Below are positions 1-6,256 of a stretch of DNA of 7,010 nt, piece after piece. Origin of the DNA: Planctomycetaceae bacterium UBA6163 (GTDB lineage Bacteria > Planctomycetota > Planctomycetia > Pirellulales > Pirellulaceae); NCBI GenBank assembly GCA_002428205.1, contig DIUH01000460.1, positions 15,215 through 22,224 of the forward strand. The letters run 5' to 3'. Each line of letters starts with the position of its first letter. The stretch's first letter is position 1. The notes under the pieces were generated by a model. It was not told the origin of the DNA. It searched no databases and saw only the letters and a list, made by a program, of their open reading frames with translations. A program made the position numbers and the translations under genes.

Positions 1-393
1 GCCTCCTGGTTGAGGCATATCTTGAAGAACAATGTCGCCACAGCGGTTGCGCGGCACGTAACGACTCAGAAACGGTCGCTCAATCGCGAAGTCTCTGCAC
101 CGGTCGGGTACTCCTCGGGCGGCGATTGGCTGTCGCAACAACCGGCTGATACATCAAGCCCAAGCCGCAGGGTCGTGCGGGCCGAGGCGGCTCTTGCGTT
201 GTTGGACGCCTTGCATTCGTTGCCCGAAACGCAGGCCGAAGCGATCCGACTGCGTTACCTTGAAGGGCTGACGCTGGCAGAAATCGTCGATCGGATGGAT
301 AAAAGTGAAACGGCGGTCGCCGGACTGCTGAAACGTGGTTTGGCAAAACTCCGCACAACCCTCGGCACTCGCTGGCAGGAGTACACGCGATGA
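1..393 (+). CDS. ECF-type RNA polymerase sigma factor, C-terminal part (5' end outside window)
   Basis: This is a promoter-recognition subunit that directs RNA polymerase core to a specific regulon. The frame is open from base 1, which reads A-S-W-L-R-H-I-L-K, so the gene starts upstream. The TTG at 10 is an internal Leu codon, not a start. The first ~30 residues resemble the end of sigma region 2 (2.4, the -10-reading helix). A Ser-rich linker follows, then region 4 (about 184-366). Region 4 has the L-P-E-T-Q-A-E-A-I-R-L-R-Y helix and a helix-turn-helix beginning L-T-L-A-E-I-V-D-R-M (from 268), which reads the -35 element. The stop overlaps the kinase start as ATGA, so translational coupling is likely. 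In planctomycetes many ECF factors pair with Ser/Thr kinases instead of anti-sigma factors, and this fits that arrangement. The exact ECF group cannot be assigned because region 2 is mostly missing. Confidence 0.88.
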   Translation, partial: ASWLRHILKNNVATAVARHVTTQKRSLNREVSAPVGYSSGGDWLSQQPADTSSPSRRVVRAEAALALLDALHSLPETQAEAIRLRYLEGLTLAEIVDRMDKSETAVAGLLKRGLAKLRTTLGTRWQEYTR

Positions 394-2828
394 ACCAGCG
401 CGGCCCCGAGGCGGGTGATGATCACGATCAGGGCGAGCGGTTGGATGCGGCGTTCGCCGAGTATCTGAGGGCTTGTGACGAAGGCCGCGAGGTGAGTCGC
501 GAAGCGTTTTTGAGCCGCTTTCCCGACATGGCCGATCGACTTGCCGAACTGATGCAAATCGCCGATTCGCTCGGTAATTTCGTCGGTCTAGCCGACGGCA
601 ACACGGATTCCGCATCGGATTTGCCAGCTTCGGTAAATCGCCCACGCAATGGTAACGATGATCTGCCCCACAAACCGGGCGCCGCATCGGTCCGCTCCGG
701 CAACAAACCTGACGGAGATGACTATCCACAGTCGCCGTCAACCAGCGTGGTTCGTGACGCCGAAACATTGCTCTGGTCAGCCTCAGCGATCAGTGATGAC
801 TTGACGGAAAAAGGTGACCAGTGGCTGACCTTGCCCGCTGTACGCGAAGAAGGCCAAGCGGGGCCAGCGCTGCCGTATGACCTGGGCGATTATCGGCTGC
901 TATCGGTGCTGGGGCGAGGCGGCATGGGGGTTGTCTACCTAGCCGAACAAAAAGGGCTCGGCCGCCGTGTAGCCGTAAAGATGATTCGATCGGGGATCCT
1001 GGCCAGCGAAGCGGAAGTGCGGCGATTTTCGATGGAAGCGAAAGCGGCCGCGGCGCTGGAGCATCGAAACATCGTCTCGGTCTACCAGTCAGGATATCTG
1101 GACGGTCATTACTATTTCTCAATGGAATACGTGCCCGGTGTTGACCTGGCGAAGATGATCGACAATGCCCCGCTGAAACCACGCGTCGCCGCTCGTTATG
1201 TCCGCGACGTCGCTCGCGCGATCGATCATGCACACCGCCGTGGAGTCTTGCATCGTGACCTTAAACCGGCCAACGTGCTGATCACACCAGAAGACGAAGT
1301 TCGTGTGACCGACTTCGGGTTGGCCAAACAGATCGACACCGATAGCAGCGTCACCGGCAGCGGCACGGCGGTCGGCACGCCAAGTTACATGGCCCCCGAA
1401 CAGGCCAGCGGAAACAGCGACCGGGTGAAGGTGCAAAGCGATGTCTATGCCCTGGGGGCAATCCTGTTTGCGGCCATTTCGGGACGAGCGCCCTTTGGTG
1501 GCGAAGGGGTGATGCAAACGCTGCTGCAGGTGATCCATCAACCAGCTCCGTCGCTGAAGTCGCTGGTGCCCGATGTACCGGATGATCTCGATACGATTGT
1601 CGCCAAATGCTTGGAAAAATTGCCAGAGGATCGTTACCGCACCGCAACCGCATTGGCCGAAGAACTCGACGCGTTTCTCGATGAGCGGCCGATCAAGGCG
1701 AGGCCACGGCCGCTGGTAACTCGCGTGCGAAATTGGCTTGAACAGGTCCCCTTGATCGCAGCGGTGTTGGGCCGACGCGTGATCGAACCGTCGCCACACC
1801 ATCGAAGATTTCAAGCGGCAATGCTCAGCCTTTTGATCATCGTGCCGATGCTCGCTATCGGGGCGGTCTCGCTCAGCCGTTACGTCAACCAACAGATCCC
1901 AACAACCGTGCGAATTGCCGGCGGGTTGGAAGGCGGCGTCTATGACGACTTTTCGCGTTCGCTTGCCGAACAACTCGAAGCGATTTGCGAAGTGGAGACC
2001 GAAGTCGTTTCGTCAAGCGGATCGCTCGACAATCGCAACCGACTGACTACGGGCGAAGTGCATTTGGCACCGATGCAAGCCGGTGCAATGGGCAGCGACG
2101 ACCTTTGTGTCGTTGCACCCTTGTTTTTCGAAGCGATTCACGTGCTAGTCCGCTCCGAATCACCGTTCACTCATATCGATCAAATCGGCGGGAATGAAGT
2201 TGCCGTCGGACCGATCGGCAGCGGTTCGCGTCTGGCGACCGAAATGCTGCTCGAATCGCTAGGCTTTCCACCTTCGACCACCCCACGTCGTGTGCTCGCA
2301 TGGCCCGAACTGGTCGCGTCTGGTTACTCGGAATTGCCGGCCGAGACCGCAAACGAGCAAGTTGCTGGCAACAAGGCATCGAATGCCGCAACCGGCGATT
2401 CACCAGTCTCGACCGCCTTGCTCACACAAGCCGACTCTCCCCAAATAGCGATCATTTGCATCGGCAAAAAAAGCCGTTTGGTCAAATCGTTGGTGTCAGG
2501 CGTCGACGGCAAACCGGGCAAGTGGCGATTGCTGAACTTGCCGTCGGCGATCGAAATTTCGCTGCAGCACCCGATCCTCAGACCGATGGGGATTTCGGCG
2601 GATGATTATCCGGCGGCAAGCTTGCCAAAGGAAGGAATCTCGACCGTCGGCACGACCGCATTCTTAGCGGCAACTTGGCGAACCCCCGACCGCTTGGTGA
2701 CTGCCGCACTGGAAGCGATTTATAAGTCGCCGGAAGAGTTTCCGGGTTTGATCTCAAGAGACCGAGCAACCGAGTGGCAGGGCTTAGGCTTTCATCCCGC
2801 AGCCCGCCGCTACTTTGCCGCTCATTAA
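390..2828 (+). CDS. Transmembrane Ser/Thr protein kinase with extracytoplasmic TAXI-like solute-binding domain
   Basis: This 812-residue protein is a probable receptor kinase. Residues 17-65 form a helical segment (L-x-x-Y-L-x-A-C-x-x-G, then F-P-D-M-A-D-R-L) common at the N-terminus of planctomycetal kinases. Residues 66-166 are a low-complexity linker. The kinase domain spans about 168-430 and is intact. It has a Gly loop G175-R-G-G-M-G180, the ATP lysine K197 in V-A-V-K, H288-R-D290-L-K-P-A-N295, D308-F-G and A335-P-E. Basic residues (H-H-R-R-F) precede one membrane helix at about 478-496, placing the kinase inside and the C-terminus outside. Residues 505-812 resemble TAXI/NMT1 solute-binding proteins: V-R-I-A-G-G-x-x-G-G-V-Y (507-518), S-G-S-L-D-N (543-548), V-A-V-G-P-I-G-S-G-S (604-613), then a late T-A-F-L-A-A segment. 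A polar insert lies at about 648-672. The ATG at 390 overlaps the sigma stop. Kinase identity is firm; the TAXI call comes from motif pattern only, and ligand and substrate are unknown. Confidence 0.93.
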   Translation: MNQRGPEAGDDHDQGERLDAAFAEYLRACDEGREVSREAFLSRFPDMADRLAELMQIADSLGNFVGLADGNTDSASDLPASVNRPRNGNDDLPHKPGAASVRSGNKPDGDDYPQSPSTSVVRDAETLLWSASAISDDLTEKGDQWLTLPAVREEGQAGPALPYDLGDYRLLSVLGRGGMGVVYLAEQKGLGRRVAVKMIRSGILASEAEVRRFSMEAKAAAALEHRNIVSVYQSGYLDGHYYFSMEYVPGVDLAKMIDNAPLKPRVAARYVRDVARAIDHAHRRGVLHRDLKPANVLITPEDEVRVTDFGLAKQIDTDSSVTGSGTAVGTPSYMAPEQASGNSDRVKVQSDVYALGAILFAAISGRAPFGGEGVMQTLLQVIHQPAPSLKSLVPDVPDDLDTIVAKCLEKLPEDRYRTATALAEELDAFLDERPIKARPRPLVTRVRNWLEQVPLIAAVLGRRVIEPSPHHRRFQAAMLSLLIIVPMLAIGAVSLSRYVNQQIPTTVRIAGGLEGGVYDDFSRSLAEQLEAICEVETEVVSSSGSLDNRNRLTTGEVHLAPMQAGAMGSDDLCVVAPLFFEAIHVLVRSESPFTHIDQIGGNEVAVGPIGSGSRLATEMLLESLGFPPSTTPRRVLAWPELVASGYSELPAETANEQVAGNKASNAATGDSPVSTALLTQADSPQIAIICIGKKSRLVKSLVSGVDGKPGKWRLLNLPSAIEISLQHPILRPMGISADDYPAASLPKEGISTVGTTAFLAATWRTPDRLVTAALEAIYKSPEEFPGLISRDRATEWQGLGFHPAARRYFAAH

Positions 2829-2858
2829 GTGAGGCCCCCATTGGAATCGCCCGTAACC

Positions 2859-2886
2859 AGTCGGGGAATAGCTACTAGACCCGATT
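2859..2886 (+). other. Weak hairpin after the kinase gene
   Basis: Arms AGTCGGG (2859-2865) and CCCGATT (2880-2886) can pair over 7 positions with one G-U. The loop is 14 nt and contains TAGCTA. The following sequence is only mildly pyrimidine-rich (TCTCTC) with no U-tract, so this is not a convincing intrinsic terminator. It could still mark partial separation of the kinase transcript from the sulfatases. Confidence 0.2.
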
Positions 2887-2913
2887 TCTCTCACGTGCTG
2901 GTGGCTGGTCTCA

Positions 2914-2928
2914 AAGCTTACTAAGCTT
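2914..2928. promoter_or_regulatory. Perfect 7-1-7 inverted repeat upstream of sulfatase 1, candidate operator
   Basis: AAGCTTA-C-TAAGCTT is an exact dyad with a 1-nt centre. The centre is too short for an RNA hairpin loop, so a dimeric DNA-binding protein is the more natural reading. It sits 35 nt before the ATG at 2964, in the 135-nt spacer between the kinase and the sulfatase pair. It is AT-rich compared with its surroundings. I found no convincing -35/-10 pair beside it, so its role is inferred from position and symmetry only. Confidence 0.35.
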
Positions 2929-2963
2929 AATGTCGCAAAACGCGATACTCATTTCATATCAAC

Positions 2964-4514
2964 ATGACCGAGATTCTCATGAAATCAATCTGCCTAATCT
3001 TGTCACTGCTCGTCATTTGGTGCGAGAATGTCCTGGCCACTGATACCAAACGACCCAATATCCTCTTTATATTGGTCGACGATCAATCGCCGCAAGATTT
3101 AAAGTGCTATAACCCGTCGTCGCGACTGGAAACGCCTAATCTTGATCGTTTGGCAAGCCAAGGGATGGTCTTTGACGGTGCCTATCATATGGGATCATTC
3201 AGCGGCGCAGTTTGCACACCGTCAAGGCATATGATTATGAGCGGCCGTACGCTGTGGCATCTGCCGATCGCCCCACAAGCGATGCAAAAAGGGCTCTGTC
3301 CACCGAACTTGCAACAACAGACGATTCCGGCTGTCTTCAATCGCGCCGGTTACTCGACCATGCGGACTTGCAAACAGGGAAACAGTTACGACGCGGCCAA
3401 CAAATTGTTTACCATTCGTCACGATGCCACCAAACGCGGCGACACGGCGGAAACCGGCAGCCCATGGCACGGCGACCGAGTCATGGATTATCTCCAACAA
3501 CGAGAATCTTCTAACGATACGAATCCGTTTCTGATCTACTTCGGCTTTTCCCATCCACACGATACGCGTGACGGCACACCAGAACTGCTGGCAAAATATG
3601 GTGCCGTGAATCATACGGACAAGACCGCTCCGCCGCCGGCAAACCCCAATCAACCGAAGTTGCCGCCGAACTATCTGCCCACACATCCGTTTCACCACGG
3701 CCATCCAGGCCTGCGCGACGAAGTCGCCGTCAGCGGCGTTTGGGAACGAAGGGACGAGCAGACGATTCGTAACGAACTCGGGCGCGAGTTTGCGTGCAGC
3801 GAAAACATCGACATCCAAATCGGTCGCGTGCTGGAAAAACTTAAAGCGATGGGCGAGCTCGATAACACCTACATCATCTATACCGCCGATCATGGCATGG
3901 CGATCGGTCGACACGGCTTACAAGGCAAACAAAACCTCTATGAGCACACATGGCGAGTCCCGTTCATCGTCAAAGGCCCCGGCATACAGCCTGGTTCGAG
4001 GGCGGAAGGCAATATCTACTTACTGGATGTGTTAGCCACGCTTTGCGACCTGGCGGGAATTGACGCTCCGGAAACGAATGAGGGCACGAGCTTTAAGCCG
4101 GTACTGACGGGTGCCCAGCAAACCATTCGCGATGTCCTTTATGGCGTTTACAGCGGCGGCACAAAGCCTGGTATGAGATCCGTCAAACAGGGTGATTGGA
4201 AATTGATTAAGTACGATGCGCTGAACGGTTCGGTGCGCGAAACGCAACTGTTCAATCTGAAAGAGAACCCGAACGAGTTCATCTCACAGCACCATGGGCC
4301 CAACGTCACTTCGCTGACGGGCGTCACGCCCGAGCCACACCAAGTCAATCTCGCCGATGACCCTAAATACGCTGACAAGCTGGCCGAGATGGAATCGTTG
4401 CTTTTGAATGAAATGCGGCAACTTAACGATCCCTGGCGTTTATGGGATCAACCTTCGGATGGACTTGCTAGTGCCAGTGATGAACCGGCAATTCCGAAAC
4501 GAAAAAAGAAGTAA
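2964..4514 (+). CDS. Secreted type I (formylglycine) sulfatase
   Basis: This is a sulfate ester hydrolase of the alkaline phosphatase superfamily, 516 residues, probably exported. A start at the second Met (M6, base 2979) gives a classic signal peptide: M-K-S, a hydrophobic core, then V-L-A before T26. The ATG at 2964 lacks a clear ribosome binding site, so either start is possible. Metal-binding D39-D40 lie in L-V-D-D. The sulfatase signature C84-T-P-S-R88 holds the Cys converted to formylglycine. H197-P-H199 and D309-H310-G with K322 complete the active site; the D-H form replaces the commoner D-N. The usual G-K-W-H motif is not seen; its place appears to be taken by C-K137-Q-G-N-S-Y. The protein ends in a basic tail, K-R-K-K-K. 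The stop overlaps the next start (TAATG). A maturation enzyme must be encoded elsewhere. The substrate is unknown; sulfated polysaccharide is a plausible guess. Confidence 0.93.
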   Translation: MTEILMKSICLILSLLVIWCENVLATDTKRPNILFILVDDQSPQDLKCYNPSSRLETPNLDRLASQGMVFDGAYHMGSFSGAVCTPSRHMIMSGRTLWHLPIAPQAMQKGLCPPNLQQQTIPAVFNRAGYSTMRTCKQGNSYDAANKLFTIRHDATKRGDTAETGSPWHGDRVMDYLQQRESSNDTNPFLIYFGFSHPHDTRDGTPELLAKYGAVNHTDKTAPPPANPNQPKLPPNYLPTHPFHHGHPGLRDEVAVSGVWERRDEQTIRNELGREFACSENIDIQIGRVLEKLKAMGELDNTYIIYTADHGMAIGRHGLQGKQNLYEHTWRVPFIVKGPGIQPGSRAEGNIYLLDVLATLCDLAGIDAPETNEGTSFKPVLTGAQQTIRDVLYGVYSGGTKPGMRSVKQGDWKLIKYDALNGSVRETQLFNLKENPNEFISQHHGPNVTSLTGVTPEPHQVNLADDPKYADKLAEMESLLLNEMRQLNDPWRLWDQPSDGLASASDEPAIPKRKKK

Positions 4515-6256
4515 TGTATTTCATTATGCAATTTTTCTCCCGCGTCGGTTATGACTATCAAGACCAACATGCTTCTCTCAACATGACCTCAACCACAAAA
4601 CCTCATTGGACGATTTTGCTGATGTCGATCGGCTTCCTCGTGCTCGTAACCGGCCTAGCAGGCATGTTCCTGTTCGCAAGCATCCCTGGCCCGGATGATC
4701 CGCCCGCCGTTGCGGCTCGTGAAGCAGCCATTGGAAGAATCGCCTTTGGCATTGTCCTGCTAGGCGGCTTGATGTTCATTGTCGGCTGCCTTGCCAACGC
4801 ATGGCGTGTCTCCATGCTCGTCGGGAAACGACTTTTCGCCGTTGTGACCATCACCCTGCTGAACCAGGCTTGCCATGCTCCGGCAAGTGCCGCAGAGAAG
4901 CCTCACATCATCTTCGTGATGGCCGACGACATGGGATGGGGACAAACGGGCTACCAAAATCATCCTGTATTAAAGACGCCCAACCTCGACGCAATGGCCG
5001 CCAACGGTTTACGGTTCAATCGGTTCTACGCCGGCGGCCCGGTATGCTCACCAACCCGCGCAAGCGTCCTCACGGGGCGGTCACACGATCGAACCGGTGT
5101 GCTCAGTCACGGTTACGCGCTTCGCTTGCAAGAAAAGACGATCGCCCAGGCGCTGAAAGATGCGGGATACGTGACCGGGCACTTCGGCAAGTGGCACCTG
5201 AACGGTCATCGTGGACCGGGTGCACCGATCTTTGCCGATGATCCGCGCAGTCCAGGTAATTTCGGCTTTGACGAATGGGTCTCGGTATCCAACTTTTATG
5301 ATATGAATCCGCTGATGAGCCGTTCAGGAAAGTTCGAAGAGTTCGAAGGCGATTCATCAGAGGTCGCCGTGGCCGAAGCGGTCAAGTTTCTTAATAAGTA
5401 TCACGCCAGCGGTAAGCCGACGTTCACCGTGATTTGGTATGGCACGCCACACAGCCCTTTCAAAGCACTCGATGATGACAAGTCCGCTTTCAAAGACTTG
5501 AACGATGCATCCGCGAATCATTATGGCGAACTGGTGGCGATGGATCGCAGCCTCGGAACGCTGCGAAAGTCGCTGCGGGAATTAGCAATCGCCGACAACA
5601 CGCTGCTGGTTTTCTGCAGCGACAATGGTGGCCTTGCCAATATCAAACCAGAGACAGTCGGGGGCCTGCGTGGAAATAAGGGAACGGTTTTTGAGGGCGG
5701 CATCCGCGTGCCGGGTGTGATCGAATGGCCCGCCGTCATCAAACCACGCGTAACGAACTATCCGGCGTGTGTGATGGACTTGTTCCCAACCGTTGCCGAA
5801 ATCGTCGGCCTGCCGGAAAGCGTGATGACCAAGCCATCGGACGGAATCAGCCTCAAGCCGCTGTTCGACAAAGAACTCGAAGAACGAAACTCGCCAATCG
5901 GCTTCCGTTATCAAACCAAGCGAGCATTGGTCAGTGATCGCTATAAACTTTTGACGGGAAATCTCGCCAGCGGGAAGTTCGAGCTTTATGACCTGATCGC
6001 CGACGCCAAGGAAACGCGAGACTTGAGCCGAGACAAGCCCGAAATCTTCGCAAGCATGAAGCAGCAATTGGTCGATTGGAACACCAGTGTCGACGCAAGT
6101 TTCAACGGCAAGGACTTTGTCGAGGGCCGGCTTTCGCAACCCGATCCCGAGCCGGTCAACTGGTTCGAACTGCCCCAATATCAACCGTATTTAAGCGACT
6201 GGAAACAGCGCTGGGAGTTCCAGGGATACCTTAACCGCGCAAAGGGTCAAAAGTGA
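4514..6256 (+). CDS. Type I sulfatase (arylsulfatase A/GALNS-like) with N-terminal two-helix membrane extension
   Basis: This is a second sulfate ester hydrolase, 580 residues in the longest reading. The catalytic domain starts near residue 128 and is canonical: A-D138-D139-M-G-W-G, C178-S-P-T-R182 (formylglycine site), G-K226-W-H228, T-P-H313-S-P, D370-N371-G and R-G-N-K389-G-T-x-x-E-G-G-I-R-V-P. Ahead of it are membrane helices at about 33-55 and 76-97. A third segment resembles a signal peptide from M101 (base 4814): G-K-R, a hydrophobic stretch, then A-S-A-A before E128. There is no good lipobox. The 4514 start overlaps the previous stop by one base, favouring coupling, but residues 1-23 look unlike a usual N-terminus. 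M24 (4583), just before helix 1, and M101 are real alternatives. If the long form is made, the enzyme is membrane-tethered; from M101 it would be exported. The 3' end overlaps the opposite-strand gene by 26 nt. The substrate cannot be read from sequence. Confidence 0.92.
   Translation: MYFIMQFFSRVGYDYQDQHASLNMTSTTKPHWTILLMSIGFLVLVTGLAGMFLFASIPGPDDPPAVAAREAAIGRIAFGIVLLGGLMFIVGCLANAWRVSMLVGKRLFAVVTITLLNQACHAPASAAEKPHIIFVMADDMGWGQTGYQNHPVLKTPNLDAMAANGLRFNRFYAGGPVCSPTRASVLTGRSHDRTGVLSHGYALRLQEKTIAQALKDAGYVTGHFGKWHLNGHRGPGAPIFADDPRSPGNFGFDEWVSVSNFYDMNPLMSRSGKFEEFEGDSSEVAVAEAVKFLNKYHASGKPTFTVIWYGTPHSPFKALDDDKSAFKDLNDASANHYGELVAMDRSLGTLRKSLRELAIADNTLLVFCSDNGGLANIKPETVGGLRGNKGTVFEGGIRVPGVIEWPAVIKPRVTNYPACVMDLFPTVAEIVGLPESVMTKPSDGISLKPLFDKELEERNSPIGFRYQTKRALVSDRYKLLTGNLASGKFELYDLIADAKETRDLSRDKPEIFASMKQQLVDWNTSVDASFNGKDFVEGRLSQPDPEPVNWFELPQYQPYLSDWKQRWEFQGYLNRAKGQK

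Noticed and set aside
154..768. Minus-strand open frame across the sigma-kinase junction
   Set aside because: It is rich in Arg, Cys and Pro with no domain pattern, and it covers two genes with clear protein motifs on the other strand.
1119..1973. Long minus-strand open frame (284 codons) opposite the kinase
   Set aside because: It lies entirely within the strongly supported kinase gene, and its translation has no recognisable motif and an odd composition rich in Arg, His and Cys. It is a shadow of codon bias.
2829..2963. A small gene in the kinase-sulfatase spacer
   Set aside because: Stops occur in the frames, with no supported start plus ribosome binding site and no RNA-gene pattern. Only the dyad and a weak hairpin are visible.
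4850..4880. Possible lipoprotein site around Cys120 of sulfatase 2
   Set aside because: The residues before the Cys (L-N-Q-A) do not fit a lipobox, and a signal peptidase I site at A-S-A-A fits better.
5582..6184. Minus-strand open frame (200 codons) opposite sulfatase 2
   Set aside because: It is fully inside the sulfatase catalytic domain and shows no family motif. It is best explained as a codon-bias shadow.
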